Source: Actinoallomurus soli
GTDB lineage: Bacteria; Actinomycetota; Actinomycetes; Streptosporangiales; Streptosporangiaceae
Direction of reading: 5' to 3'
Assembly (NCBI RefSeq): GCF_024055715.1
Contig: NZ_JAMXMV010000003.1
Coordinates: forward strand, 124,001 to 188,000
DNA length: 64,000 nt
Below are positions 25,734 to 35,230 of the stretch, piece after piece. Under the pieces are notes generated by a model, which did no database searches, was not told the DNA's origin, and saw nothing but the letters and a program-made list of their open reading frames with translations. Numbering within the stretch: the stretch's first letter is position 1; each line of letters starts with the position of its first letter. The position numbers were made by a program, and so were the translations under genes.

Positions 25734-26396
25734 CTACGCGGAACCGGGACCCGGGCCGTCCCGAAGGAGCCGCTCGATGCGCTCCAGACGGTGCTCGATG
25801 GCGCTCAGGCGTCGTTCGATCGCCGTCTCCGGCGGCTGCGGCCCCGTCACATGCTCGGCCGCCGACCGCGACCCCTCCCCCGCCGCTCGCGGGCCCTCCT
25901 CCCCGGCCGGTCGTACCGGGGGTGCCGTCGGCGGCTCGTCAGGGGGCGGCTCGGGGCTGCGGAGGAAGGTCATGACGTCGCGGCGCAGTTCGAGGGTGTC
26001 GACGCCGCACCGTCGGAGGATCCGGGCGCCGGTGCCCTCGGTCTCCCGCATGAGGCCGAGGAGGATGTGCTCGCTGCGGATGTAGTCGTGGCCGAACTGC
26101 AGTGCCTCGCGCAGCGACAGTTCGAGGACCTTCTTGGCGCGCGGGGTGAACGGCACCTCGGTGTCGGGCGGCGCCGTGCCCCTCCCGACGAGCTCCTCGA
26201 CGTCCCCGCGCGCGGTGTCGAGGGTGAGGCCGGCGGCATCGAGGGCGCGCACCGCGCCGTCGGTGTCGCCGCGCAGCAGACCGAGGAGGAGATGCTCGGT
26301 GCCGATGTGCCCGTGTTCGAGGGCGTGGGCCTCTTCCTGGGCGTGGACGACGACTCGTCGGGCGGTGTCGGTGAACCGCTCCAACACGTGCACCAC
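25734..26396 (-). CDS. Clp N-terminal (Clp_N repeat) domain protein
   Basis: A 220-residue protein made of two Clp_N repeats. The first is [16 protein letters not shown] and [12 protein letters not shown]; the second is [16 protein letters not shown] and [13 protein letters not shown] Pro/Glu-rich linker and a short C-terminal coiled coil ([20 protein letters not shown]) follow. It lacks the AAA+ ATPase modules of ClpC, so it is not an unfoldase. Stand-alone Clp_N proteins of actinobacteria are thought to act as adaptors or decoys for ClpC substrates. The GTG start lies within a GAGGTGGTG context. It sits between cysS and rlmB. Confidence 0.85.
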   Translation of the reverse strand: MVHVLERFTDTARRVVVHAQEEAHALEHGHIGTEHLLLGLLRGDTDGAVRALDAAGLTLDTARGDVEELVGRGTAPPDTEVPFTPRAKKVLELSLREALQFGHDYIRSEHILLGLMRETEGTGARILRRCGVDTLELRRDVMTFLRSPEPPPDEPPTAPPVRPAGEEGPRAAGEGSRSAAEHVTGPQPPETAIERRLSAIEHRLERIERLLRDGPGPGSA

Positions 26397-26527
26397 CTCG
26401 GCAGGGGAGGTACGGCCCGGCCGGGGCGGCCGGTGGGTCCCGATCTCCCCGAACCGTACGTCCCCACCGGAACGGCACGCTTAACCGGATCGGGGGCCCC
26501 ATCACCGTTGCCCCTCCCGGCGTGCGG

Positions 26528-27919
26528 TCAGGAGCGCTTGAGCTCCCAGCGGGGCCCGCGCGGGGTGTCCTCGATGACGATGCCGGCGGCGGTCAGGCCG
26601 TCGCGGATGGCGTCCGCGGCTGCGTAGTCCTTGCGGGCACGGGCCGCCTGCCGCTGCTCCAGGGCCACCGACACGAGCGCGTCGACGACGTCGCGAAGGT
26701 CGCCGGCCGCGCCCTCCCACTGCTCCGACAGCGGGTCGAGGCCGAGGACGCCGAGCATCGCGCGCACCTCGGCGAGGACGCGGATCACGGTGTCCTTGTC
26801 GCCGGTGGCGAGCGCGGTGTTGCCCTCGCGGACCGCCTCGTGCACGACGGCCAGCGCCTGCGGCACCCCGAGGTCGTCGTTCATCGCGTCGGTGAACGGG
26901 GCCGGCAGGGCACCGGGCTCGACCCGCCCGGCCAGCTCGACGGCGCGGGTCACGAACCCCTCGACGCGCTGGTAGGCCACCGCGGCCTCGCGGAGCGCCT
27001 CGTCGGAGTAGTCGATGATCGACCGGTAGTGCGCGGCGGCGAGGTAGTAGCGGACCTCGACCGGCCGGGCGCGGTCGAGCAGGTCGGTGAGCAGCACGAC
27101 GTTGCCGACGGACTTGCTCATCTTCTCGCCGTTCACGGTGAGCAGGCCGTTGTGCAGCCAGTAGCGGGCGAACCCGTCGCCGGCCGCGCTCGACTGCGCG
27201 AGCTCGTTCTCGTGGTGCGGGAAGATCAGGTCGACGCCGCCGCCGTGGATGTCGAACGTCGCGCCGAGGTACTTGGTCGACATCGCCGAGCACTCGAGGT
27301 GCCAGCCGGGGCGGCCGGGACCCCAGGGCGTCTCCCAGCTCGGCTCGCCCGGCTTGGCGCCCTTCCACAGCGCGAAGTCGCGCGGGTCGCGCTTCGCCGC
27401 CTCGTTGGGCGTGTCCCCGGCCGGGCGCATGCTGTCGAGCCGCTGGTTGGACAGCGCGCCGTAATGCTCGGCCCAGGACGCCACGTCGAAGTAGACGTCG
27501 CCCTCGACGGTGTACGCGTGGCCGGCCTCGATGAGGCGGCGCATCAGCACGATCATCTCGGGGACGTGGCCCGTCGCGCGCGGCTCGATGGTCGGCGGCA
27601 GGCAGCCGAGCGCGTCGTAGCCGCGGCCGAAGACGCGCTGGTTGGCCTCGGCCACCGCGAACCACGGGACGCCGGTCTCCGCCGAGACCCGGATGATCTT
27701 GTCGTCGATGTCGGTGATGTTCCGGACGAACGTCACGTCGTATCCGGAGGCGAGCAGCCAGCGGTAGACGAGATCGTAGATCACACCGGAGCGCATGTGC
27801 CCGATGTGCGGAGCGGCCTGCGGGGTGGCACCACAGACGTAGATCCCCGCCCGGCCCGCCTGCAGCGGGACGAATTCGCGGATGCCACGGGTACCGGTGT
27901 CGTATAGGCGCAGGCTCAC
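26528..27919 (-). CDS. cysS: cysteinyl-tRNA synthetase
   Basis: A 463-residue class I synthetase. The HIGH motif is HIGH at residues 38-41, preceded by YVCGATPQ whose Cys29 is a zinc ligand. Further zinc and substrate residues are in WHLECSAM and HHENELAQS, and KMSKS occurs near residue 270. The length is normal. It charges tRNA-Cys with cysteine, an essential step; its paralogue MshC would carry the same motifs but has a different C-terminus and length. The GTG at 27919 gives the family start MSLRLYDT; upstream codons would add a non-conserved extension. Confidence 0.95.
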   Translation of the reverse strand: MSLRLYDTGTRGIREFVPLQAGRAGIYVCGATPQAAPHIGHMRSGVIYDLVYRWLLASGYDVTFVRNITDIDDKIIRVSAETGVPWFAVAEANQRVFGRGYDALGCLPPTIEPRATGHVPEMIVLMRRLIEAGHAYTVEGDVYFDVASWAEHYGALSNQRLDSMRPAGDTPNEAAKRDPRDFALWKGAKPGEPSWETPWGPGRPGWHLECSAMSTKYLGATFDIHGGGVDLIFPHHENELAQSSAAGDGFARYWLHNGLLTVNGEKMSKSVGNVVLLTDLLDRARPVEVRYYLAAAHYRSIIDYSDEALREAAVAYQRVEGFVTRAVELAGRVEPGALPAPFTDAMNDDLGVPQALAVVHEAVREGNTALATGDKDTVIRVLAEVRAMLGVLGLDPLSEQWEGAAGDLRDVVDALVSVALEQRQAARARKDYAAADAIRDGLTAAGIVIEDTPRGPRWELKRS

Positions 27920-27971
27920 GCGTAAGAGGCTATTCGATGCCGGTCGTCTCCCGTGACTGAAATCGCGTCCC

Positions 27972-28826
27972 TCACCCATTCATTGACCTCACCGATCGTC
28001 CGCCGTTCCCGTCCGGCCGTACGTCGCCGCGCAGCCGCCGTGTCAGCTCGCCGAACGCCACGGCGTTCGGGACCTCGGCGGCGATCGCCGTCAGCCCCGC
28101 CGGGCGGTCGGAGCGGTCGACGTGGACCATTCCGCCCTCGATCTCCACCCGGTCGACGTTCTCCCAGGGGACGAACTCGCCGTCCTTGGCGATGCCCTGG
28201 CGGGTGACGCTGAAGGGCCCGAGGCGCACCTTGCCGCCGGTCTCGACGCGGGACAGGTACTTCGGCAGCACCCGTTCGGTCACCTCGCGGGAAACGGTCT
28301 CGACCAGTTCGCGGGCGCCGGGGACGTCCCCGTCGATCAGGGCCTCCCCCTCGGTCCCGGGCCGGCCGGACAATGTCAGGTGCCACGTGGCCACGCCGGT
28401 CGCGGCCGACCGTACGCCGGAGACGCGCAGTTCCGTGACGGCGTCCCACGTGAACGGGGTCACCGCGCGCCAGGAGGACAGCACGACGCCGTCCTCGAAC
28501 AGGTGGACGGTCGTCGGGCTCTGTCCCGGCAGGACCTCCTGTACGAGGACGCGGCCGGCCGCGCCGAGGTACGCGGCGGTGAGCAGCAGGGAGAGCCCGG
28601 ACGCCCAGCCGAAGCCGTCGAGCAGGAACGCGACGGCGAAGGGCAGCAGCACGAGACCCGGCAGGCCGAGCAGCACGAGCCACGTGCGGGACCGCCGGTC
28701 TGCGGACCGGGGACGGTACACGGCCCGGAACTCGCCGACCCGCGCGTCCTCGGCGGCCCGGCGGACCCGAGCCGGGAGATCGGCCGCGGTCCCTGTTTTC
28801 ACCATGAAGAGGGAAGAATCTGACAT
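27972..28826 (-). CDS. DUF6585-like membrane protein
   Basis: A 284-residue protein. Residues 25-45 contain [19 protein letters not shown], followed by two adjacent membrane helices (about 48-90). The long C-terminal part is cytoplasmic and beta-rich, with [13 protein letters not shown] and later [28 protein letters not shown], which looks like two PH-like or bPH domains. The function is unknown; related proteins are common in actinomycetes. An alternative ATG exists 21 bases inside. It lies upstream of cysS on the same strand with a 52-base gap and may be co-transcribed. Confidence 0.7.
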   Translation of the reverse strand: MSDSSLFMVKTGTAADLPARVRRAAEDARVGEFRAVYRPRSADRRSRTWLVLLGLPGLVLLPFAVAFLLDGFGWASGLSLLLTAAYLGAAGRVLVQEVLPGQSPTTVHLFEDGVVLSSWRAVTPFTWDAVTELRVSGVRSAATGVATWHLTLSGRPGTEGEALIDGDVPGARELVETVSREVTERVLPKYLSRVETGGKVRLGPFSVTRQGIAKDGEFVPWENVDRVEIEGGMVHVDRSDRPAGLTAIAAEVPNAVAFGELTRRLRGDVRPDGNGGRSVRSMNG

Positions 28827-29005
28827 ACGACCGCCCGCATACCCACCAGCGGGCGCCTTGAAGCCGGAGCGCCGGATCCGGCCACTTCCCCGGTCCCGAT
28901 CGGACGCGGCTCGGACCCCTCCCGCGCCGAGCCGGGCGACACGCGGGCGCGCGGTGAGAGCAGGAGCACGTTGATCCGGTCAAGATAAGGGAACCCTCCG
29001 AGACG

Positions 29006-30436
29006 ATGGTTGGCTTCCCTGCTATGAGTGACTCCCCCGCTCCGTACTCCACGGCGCAGCGGCGGCTGCTGACGGCGGCCGGCGGCGTCGGCGTCGCGGC
29101 GCTGGCCGGCGCGACGTTCGTGCTGTCCTACGACGACCTGCGAGCGCTCGCCCTCCAGGGCGGCGCGGACCGGCACCGGGCGTTCCTGTACCCCGGCATG
29201 GTCGACGGCCTGATCGTCGTGACGATCCTGTCGATCCTCACCGCGCGCCGGTCCCCCTGGTGGGCGCGCGCGATCCGCTGGCTGCTGCTCCTCGCGCTGA
29301 TCGTCGGCGCCGGCGCGGCCGGGGTCGAACGCGCGGTCCACGGCTACGGCGGCCTGTCCCGCACGTGGCTGTCCGGAGGGGTCGCGGCGGCGCCCTGGGT
29401 GATCCTCGCCGTCGCCGTCTGGCTGTGGCTCTCCATGATCAAACAGCTCGTACGGACCCGGCGGCGCGACGCCGTGCCACCGGCGGCCCCCGCGGCCCCG
29501 GACTCCCCGCCGGACACGACGGACGGCGACCGGGCGTTCATCCCCGGTCTCGGGGACGAGGCGTACGCCGAGACCCGGCCGCTCCCCCGCCCGGCCCCGC
29601 CCCTCGCCCTGGAACCCGGCCACGACGCCGTACGGGACCGGCCGCGCGAGAGCGCGGTGACGACCGCGTCGGACGAGCCCCGACCCGAACCCGGGACCGT
29701 ACCGGGCCGGGAGACGGACCCGGACCTCCCACCGGCCGGGGCGCGCCACGACGGCGTCGCGGAGGCGGACGGCGAGCCGGAGACCGCACCGGATCGGACC
29801 CGCGAGGACCGGATCCCCCTGCCCCGCCCGGCCGCCCCCGTCGCAGCGGATCCGGAACCGGCGCTCCCGCCCGAACTGGAGCGGCAGGCGGATCGCGCGT
29901 GGCAGCCCGGCCCCGCCCTGCCTCCGGGCGCGGAGCCCGAGGCCGCGCAGGACACCGACGAGACCTCCCGGCCCGCGGAACGCACCGAGCCGGACGACGA
30001 CCTCGTACCGGATACCGACGCGGAGGTGATGGTGCCCGTGCAGGACACGCCCGTGGACCCCGAGCAGGAAGAGCCGCCGCCGCGCTGGGTGGCCCGGACC
30101 TCGCTGCCGACCGACGTCCGGCTGGTCGGGCCGCCGCAGACCAGGCGGCTCGGCGACACGCAGCCGGACGGGATCAGGCTCCGCGACACCGATCCGGACG
30201 GCATCCCGATAACCGGCGTGGCCGGCGAGACGCCCGCCGGTGAGCAGGAGGACGCGTACGCCGACGACCGTGCCGAGAACCCGGACGCCGGCGCCGAGGC
30301 CGGTGACGACGGACCGTGGAGCCCGCCGGAGGGCGGGCGTCCGGCCGGTCCTGGCAGCGCCTCCGACGAGGAGGACGTGGCGTCGACGCCGCCGTCGAGC
30401 ACGTTCCGCAGCTCTCCCACTCCGCCGCGGGGCTGA
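29006..30436 (+). CDS. DUF2637 membrane protein with long acidic tail
   Basis: A 476-residue protein. The first 145 residues are a DUF2637-type four-helix membrane domain (YSTAQRRLLTAAGGVGVAA, then FLYPGMVDGLIVVTILSIL, and two more helices). DUF2637 proteins occur with conjugative-element and sporulation functions, but the role is unknown. The remaining 330 residues are disordered and rich in Pro, Glu, Asp, Arg and Thr, with repeats such as DTDPDG. The ATG at 29006 is used; an in-frame ATG at 29024 is equally possible, and neither has a clear ribosome-binding site. It is divergent from the DUF6585-like gene. Confidence 0.75.
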   Translation: MVGFPAMSDSPAPYSTAQRRLLTAAGGVGVAALAGATFVLSYDDLRALALQGGADRHRAFLYPGMVDGLIVVTILSILTARRSPWWARAIRWLLLLALIVGAGAAGVERAVHGYGGLSRTWLSGGVAAAPWVILAVAVWLWLSMIKQLVRTRRRDAVPPAAPAAPDSPPDTTDGDRAFIPGLGDEAYAETRPLPRPAPPLALEPGHDAVRDRPRESAVTTASDEPRPEPGTVPGRETDPDLPPAGARHDGVAEADGEPETAPDRTREDRIPLPRPAAPVAADPEPALPPELERQADRAWQPGPALPPGAEPEAAQDTDETSRPAERTEPDDDLVPDTDAEVMVPVQDTPVDPEQEEPPPRWVARTSLPTDVRLVGPPQTRRLGDTQPDGIRLRDTDPDGIPITGVAGETPAGEQEDAYADDRAENPDAGAEAGDDGPWSPPEGGRPAGPGSASDEEDVASTPPSSTFRSSPTPPRG

Positions 30437-30553
30437 CCCGTCCAGGGCCGCGCGTGCGGCCGAGCCCCCGGCAGGGACGCCCGGCCGTGTCACCGGCCCG
30501 CTCGCGGTCGGCTCGTCCCCTGGGCCGGGCCCCGGCAGGGACGCCCGGCGGCG

Positions 30554-31072
30554 TCACGCCGCGCTCGCGGGCCGGCTCCTCGCCAGCCGCCACCCGGCAG
30601 TCACCCAGCACACCCCCCACAGCAGGAAGAACGGCGACCACAGCAGGAGATCCCAGCGCGCCAGACTGCGGACCAGCGCGGCGTGCCCGGCCGGCGCCGG
30701 GCGGACCCCCGCCAGCAGCAGCCCGTCGCCGGCGAACCCGAGGCCCAGCGGCCCGACCGACCGAACGATCATGATGGTGCCCAGCGTCCAGGTGATCACG
30801 AGCAGCGGCCGGCGCGGGATGGCCGTGCCCCAGGGCCGCACGGTCGCCAGCGCGACGACGACCCCGATCACCGCGGCCCCGGCCAGTGCCCAGTGGCTCG
30901 CCACGAACAACGGGTCGCGCGCGAGCAGCCGCGCACGGAGGTCCGGAGGCAGCGGATCCCGGTCGGCCAGCGCGTTCGCCCCCAACGCCTGGGCCAGCTT
31001 CATCGACCCGTAAGCGGTCGCGCAGGCGGCCGCGCCGTACGCGCCGGCCCGCACCCGGTCAGACCCCGGCAC
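30554..31072 (-). CDS. DUF3995-like four-helix membrane protein
   Basis: A 172-residue membrane protein with four predicted helices: one near the N-terminus, about residues 62-80, about 90-110 and about 140-162. The pattern HWALAGAAVIGVVVALATVRPWG resembles the DUF3995 group. It overlaps the upstream gene of similar size and topology by 14 bases (GTG at 31072), indicating translational coupling and possibly a heteromeric complex. No enzyme motif is present; the function is unknown. Confidence 0.65.
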   Translation of the reverse strand: MPGSDRVRAGAYGAAACATAYGSMKLAQALGANALADRDPLPPDLRARLLARDPLFVASHWALAGAAVIGVVVALATVRPWGTAIPRRPLLVITWTLGTIMIVRSVGPLGLGFAGDGLLLAGVRPAPAGHAALVRSLARWDLLLWSPFFLLWGVCWVTAGWRLARSRPASAA

Positions 31073-31511
31073 GTCGCGTCACCACGACGAAGGACCGGGT
31101 CATCGCCGCCACCAGCCCGGCCGCGACGATCCCGAGGATGCCGTGGTACCAGCGCCAGCCCACGCCCATCCCGACGAACCCGTCGACCGCCATGATCACC
31201 GCGCCGGCGCCGACGGCCGCCAGCATCACCGCGAGCCCCGCCAGCATCGCCTTACGCGGCAGTCGCCGCCCGAGCGAGGTGACCGTGGCGAGCGCCATGC
31301 ACGCGCCGAGCAGACCGGTCGCGGTCGCCATCCACTGCGCCGTCGCCGCGTCCAGGAAGTAGTGCTCCTTCTCGGCGGCCGACACCGGCGGCCCGCCGGG
31401 GAACCCCAGCCGGGACTGCGCCGCGAACGCGGCCTTGCCCGCCGCGTATCCCAGGAACAACACCGCGACCGCGCATCCAGGCCAGCGTCGCGGCCGATCG
31501 AAGAGGACCAT
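31059..31511 (-). CDS. DUF3995-like four-helix membrane protein
   Basis: A 150-residue protein with four membrane segments (about residues 12-30, 58-78, 88-108 and 122-142) and a conserved-looking polar loop AEKEHYFLDAATAQW. It is similar in size and topology to the protein encoded immediately downstream, and the two genes overlap by 14 bases. They may be distant paralogues. It is divergent from the fumarylacetoacetase gene, with 132 bases between starts that must hold both promoters. Confidence 0.65.
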   Translation of the reverse strand: MVLFDRPRRWPGCAVAVLFLGYAAGKAAFAAQSRLGFPGGPPVSAAEKEHYFLDAATAQWMATATGLLGACMALATVTSLGRRLPRKAMLAGLAVMLAAVGAGAVIMAVDGFVGMGVGWRWYHGILGIVAAGLVAAMTRSFVVVTRRAGV

Positions 31512-31643
31512 TCCGTGACCGTAGCCAGCGCGCGTCGGACGCCGATTCCCGGAGACGAGGGATCCCGCTCACCCGCGAGAGGGAGGATGACCGACTCCGT
31601 GGGTCCTTTCGGACCTGCGGGCGCGCCTGGGAAGGTAGGGATC

Positions 31644-32846
31644 ATGGAGACGTGGGTCGACGTGCCCGAGGGCAGCGGATTCGGGATCGAGAACCTGCCG
31701 TACGGCGTGTTCTCCCGGCGCGGCGAGTCGCCGCGGGTGGGGGTCGCCATCGGTGATCAGGTGCTGGACCTGGCCGGACTCGCGGCGGCGGGGCTGCTCG
31801 CCGACCGGCGGTGGTTCGCCGCCGGAACGCTCAACGCGTTCATGTCCGCCGGACGCCCCGCCTGGGAGGCGACCCGGGACCGCTTGACCGTGCTGCTCAC
31901 CGATTCGGAGCACCGAGGCCGGGTCGAGCCGCACCTGGCCCCGCCGGGCGAGGTGGAGCTGCACCTGCCGTTCGAGGTCGCCGACTACGTCGACTTCTAC
32001 TCCTCGCGCGACCACGCGACGAACGTCGGCCGGATCTTCCGCCCGGACGCCGAAGCGCTGCCGCCCAACTGGCTGCACCTGCCGATCGGGTACCACGGCC
32101 GGTCCGGCACCGTCGTGCCGTCCGGGACGCCGATCGTACGGCCGCGCGGGCAGCGCAGGACCGAGGACGGGCCGGTGTTCGGGCCCTCGGTCAAGCTGGA
32201 CATCGAGGCGGAGGTCGGCTTCGTCGTGGGCGTGCCCTCGGAACCGGGCCGGCCCGTGCCGACGACCGGGTTCCGCGACCACGTGTTCGGCTTCGTGCTG
32301 GTGAACGACTGGAGCGCCCGCGACATCCAGGCGTGGGAGTACCAGCCGCTCGGGCCGTTCCTCGGCAAGTCCTTCGCGACGTCCGTCTCACCCTGGGTGG
32401 TACCCCTGGCCGCCCTCGAGAGCGCCCGTACGGCCCCGCCGGCCCAGGACCCGCAGCCGTTGCCGTACCTGCGCTGCGACGAGCCGTGGGGGCTGGATCT
32501 GACTCTGGAGGTCGAGCTGAACGGGCACGTGGTGAGCCGCCCGCCGTTCGCGACGATGTACTGGACAGCGCCGCAGCAGCTCGCGCACGCGACCGTGAAC
32601 GGCGCGGCGCTGCGCACCGGTGACCTGATGGCCTCGGGGACGGTGTCCGGGCCGGAGCGGGATCAGCGCGGCAGCCTCATCGAGCTCACCTGGGACGGCC
32701 GCGAGCCCCTGGAGCTCCCCGACGGGCGCCGGGCCTACCTGGAGGACGGCGACACCGTACGGATCCGGGCGACCGCGAGCGGGCCCGGCGGCGCGCCGAT
32801 CGGGTTCGGCGAGGTCACGGGCACCGTCCTGCCGGCGCTCCACTGA
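31644..32846 (+). CDS. fahA: fumarylacetoacetase
   Basis: A 400-residue enzyme of tyrosine catabolism, hydrolysing fumarylacetoacetate to fumarate and acetoacetate. The N-terminal SH3-like domain includes NLPYGVFSRRGESPRVGVAIGD. The catalytic domain has Asp117 in YVDFYSS, His124 in HATNVG (general base), Glu188 and Glu190 in DIEAEVGF, and NDWSARDIQAWEYQPLG with Asp222, which are the metal and substrate ligands of the family. The ATG at 31644 is preceded by GAAGG. The gene stands alone here; homogentisate dioxygenase is not in the window. Confidence 0.94.
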   Translation: METWVDVPEGSGFGIENLPYGVFSRRGESPRVGVAIGDQVLDLAGLAAAGLLADRRWFAAGTLNAFMSAGRPAWEATRDRLTVLLTDSEHRGRVEPHLAPPGEVELHLPFEVADYVDFYSSRDHATNVGRIFRPDAEALPPNWLHLPIGYHGRSGTVVPSGTPIVRPRGQRRTEDGPVFGPSVKLDIEAEVGFVVGVPSEPGRPVPTTGFRDHVFGFVLVNDWSARDIQAWEYQPLGPFLGKSFATSVSPWVVPLAALESARTAPPAQDPQPLPYLRCDEPWGLDLTLEVELNGHVVSRPPFATMYWTAPQQLAHATVNGAALRTGDLMASGTVSGPERDQRGSLIELTWDGREPLELPDGRRAYLEDGDTVRIRATASGPGGAPIGFGEVTGTVLPALH

Positions 32847-32992
32847 CCCCGTGCCCGCGGCGCACCACCCGGGCGACGTGCTCTCCGGGGCCGCGCCGGG
32901 CACACGAAGGAACGCCGGACCCACGACACGGCCAAAGGACGCCGGGACCGTGACCCGCCGAGGAGCGCCGGGAGGTCGGACGCGCCGTGGAG

Positions 32993-33475
32993 TCAGACGA
33001 GGACGAGGGCCGTGGCGATGGCGGCCAGGCCCTCTCCGCGGCCCGTGAGGCCGAGCCCGTCCGTCGTGGTGCCGGCCACGCTGACCGGGATGCCGCCGAG
33101 CGCCTCGCTCAGCGTCTTCTCCGCCTCCGCGCGGCGCTTGCCGATCCGCGGGCGTACGCCGATGACCTGGATCGAGACGTTGCCGATCGTGTACCCGGCC
33201 GCCGTGATGCGGCGGTCGACCTCCCGTAGGAGCTCGACGCCGGAGGCGCCCGCCCAGCGCGGGTCGGCGGTGCCGAAGACCGCGCCCAGATCGCCGAGAC
33301 CGGCGGCCGACAGCAGCGCGTCGCAGGCCGCGTGCGCCGCCACGTCACCGTCGGAGTGTCCCGCGAGGCCGTCGCCCTCACCGGGCCAGTCGAGGCCCGC
33401 CACCCGGAGTGGACGGCCCGAAGCGAACGGGTGGACGTCGACTCCGACGCCCACCCGTGGAAACCGAGTCGCCAA
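32993..33475 (-). CDS. ispF: 2-C-methyl-D-erythritol 2,4-cyclodiphosphate synthase
   Basis: A 160-residue enzyme of the MEP isoprenoid pathway that cyclises CDP-methylerythritol 2-phosphate with loss of CMP. Visible motifs are GVDVHPF (Asp13 and His15, metal ligands), [11 protein letters not shown] (His48, metal ligand), the family core [10 protein letters not shown], and the C-terminal [17 protein letters not shown]. The TTG at 33475 gives the usual short lead before RVGVGVDVH and begins 4 bases after the carD stop, so the two are coupled. IspD, commonly between carD and ispF in other actinobacteria, is absent from this position. Confidence 0.94.
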   Translation of the reverse strand: MATRFPRVGVGVDVHPFASGRPLRVAGLDWPGEGDGLAGHSDGDVAAHAACDALLSAAGLGDLGAVFGTADPRWAGASGVELLREVDRRITAAGYTIGNVSIQVIGVRPRIGKRRAEAEKTLSEALGGIPVSVAGTTTDGLGLTGRGEGLAAIATALVLV

Positions 33476-33479
33476 GACG

Positions 33480-33962
33480 CTAGTTGGCCAGGACCTCGTC
33501 GAGGAGGGCCTCGGCCTTGTCCTCGTTGGTCTTCTCGGCCAGCGCCAGCTCGCTGACCAGTATCTGCCGCGCCTTGGCCAGCATCCGCTTCTCGCCGGCC
33601 GACAGGCCGCGCTCCTTGTCACGCCGCCACAGGTCTCGGACGACCTCGGCGACCTTGTTGACGTCGCCGGATGCGAGCTTCTCGAGGTTCGCCTTGTAAC
33701 GCCTCGACCAGTTCGTGGGCTCTTCGGTGTAGGGTGCGCGAAGCACCTCGAACACCTTCTCAAGCCCCTCCTGGCCCACGACGTCACGAACACCGACCAG
33801 CTCGGCGTTCTCCGCGGGAACGCGAACGGTGAGATCGCCCTTATCGACCTTCAGGACCAGGTAGGTCTTGTCCTGACCTTTGATGGCACGAGTCTCGATG
33901 GCTTCGATCCGAGCAGCCCCATGGTGGGGGTAGACGACAGTGTCGCCGACCTTGAAAGTCAT
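33480..33962 (-). CDS. carD: CarD-type RNA polymerase-binding transcription factor
   Basis: A 160-residue global regulator that stabilises the RNA polymerase-promoter open complex, notably at rRNA promoters. The N-terminal RNA polymerase-interaction domain begins [19 protein letters not shown] and continues [17 protein letters not shown]. The C-terminal helical DNA-binding part includes [17 protein letters not shown] and the family Trp in [13 protein letters not shown]. The ATG at 33962 follows a GAAGGGG ribosome-binding site. It is the first gene of the carD-ispF operon and divergent from the membrane protein at 34247. Confidence 0.96.
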   Translation of the reverse strand: MTFKVGDTVVYPHHGAARIEAIETRAIKGQDKTYLVLKVDKGDLTVRVPAENAELVGVRDVVGQEGLEKVFEVLRAPYTEEPTNWSRRYKANLEKLASGDVNKVAEVVRDLWRRDKERGLSAGEKRMLAKARQILVSELALAEKTNEDKAEALLDEVLAN

Positions 33963-34246
33963 GTGACAAGTACCCCTTCCGCTATGGATAAGGGTAGCAC
34001 GCTGCAGGGACCTGCTGAACCGACCATCCGGACATATACGCAGGTCAGCGCGGTAATTAGGGTATTGACAAAGCACGAATTCGGTGCAACACCGGGCCAT
34101 GGCGATTGGTTTGGGCCACACCGCTCACACGGCGACGGAAGCGGCTCATACTGGAGATGGACGAGCCGACACGGGCCCGTGATCCCGCTGTGGACGCGGC
34201 ACGGGACCGGGTGGGGCCGGCAGCGGTCCGAGAAGGTAGGTGTGGC

Positions 34247-34969
34247 GTGGGGCTTCACGGCGACCCTGACGACTATGGGCTTCCCAAGGTCGACATCGTC
34301 GTCCCGGACGACGCGCGGGAACTCGACCGCGACGTGCTCGCGTACCGCCGTGAGCTGCGCCAGAAACGCCGCCGCGAGCGGTGGCAACGGCTCGCCCGCC
34401 CCTTCACGCGCTACGGCATCGCCGCGCCCTTCATCGCCAGCGCCGTCCTCGTCGCCCTCATCAGCGGAGTGCTGATGACCGTCGTCTCGCCGCGCCCCGT
34501 CAACCACGCCGTCCAGGTGCCGCCCACCGGCGCCGTACGCCACCGGCCGGGGGACCCCGGTGGCGCCCTGCCGTCCGGGACCCTTGTCGTCAACGGCCGG
34601 ACGATGCCCGTCGACACGCTGATCAACGTGGCCGGGGTCGTCCTGATCGTGCCGCGCGACTGCCGCTGCGACGCCGCCGTCACGCACGTCGCCCAGCAGG
34701 CCGTGAGCCAGGGCGTCCAGACCTGGGTGATCGCGGACGGGCGCACGGGCAAGGACGCGGACGACGTACGGCGGCTCGCCGACACGGTCCCGCGCGGCGA
34801 CGCCATCCCGGCCGAGGATCCCGAGCGAGTGCTCTCGACCGCCTTCCGCGCGGCGGGTCTCACGGCGGTGCTCGTCCGGCCGGACAAGATCGTCCGCGAG
34901 ATCGTCCGTGGCGTCCAGCCGAACCGGAACCTCGCCCCGGACCTGCAGGCGCTGCACACCCCGAGCTGA
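34247..34969 (+). CDS. single-pass membrane protein of unknown function
   Basis: A 240-residue protein. A cytoplasmic N-terminus with YGLPKVDIVVPDDARELDR and a basic RQKRRRERW stretch precedes one membrane helix (about residues 62-85) and an extracytoplasmic domain of about 150 residues with a CRC pair (DCRCD). The GTG at 34247 is chosen because AAGGTAGG precedes it and the sequence from there has the character of related actinobacterial proteins. An ATG at 34157 would add 30 low-complexity residues. The position next to carD is typical for this family, but no role is known. Confidence 0.72.
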   Translation: MGLHGDPDDYGLPKVDIVVPDDARELDRDVLAYRRELRQKRRRERWQRLARPFTRYGIAAPFIASAVLVALISGVLMTVVSPRPVNHAVQVPPTGAVRHRPGDPGGALPSGTLVVNGRTMPVDTLINVAGVVLIVPRDCRCDAAVTHVAQQAVSQGVQTWVIADGRTGKDADDVRRLADTVPRGDAIPAEDPERVLSTAFRAAGLTAVLVRPDKIVREIVRGVQPNRNLAPDLQALHTPS

Positions 34970-35230
34970 GCGCTCCGATCCGGCAGGACGTTCCTACGGC
35001 CCGCCGGGCAGAGTCGTTCCGGGTACCGGCCCGGCCCGCCGGCGGAGAACCGCCCGGCCCGCCTCCGGAGAACCGCCCGGCCCGCCGCGAGGGGACCACC
35101 CGGCCCACCCGCGGGGAACCACAAAAGCCGCCCCCCGTCAAGGCCGGTGCGGATACCCTCGCTACGCTTCAGACCGGGCGTTCCGCACGCCTCGGAAGAC
35201 CCAAGCCCTGCCCAAGGAGAGAACGACGCC

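Noticed and set aside
34065-34093. Promoter with perfect TTGACA upstream of 34247
   Set aside because: No acceptable -10 hexamer at 16-18 bases; kept out of the feature list.
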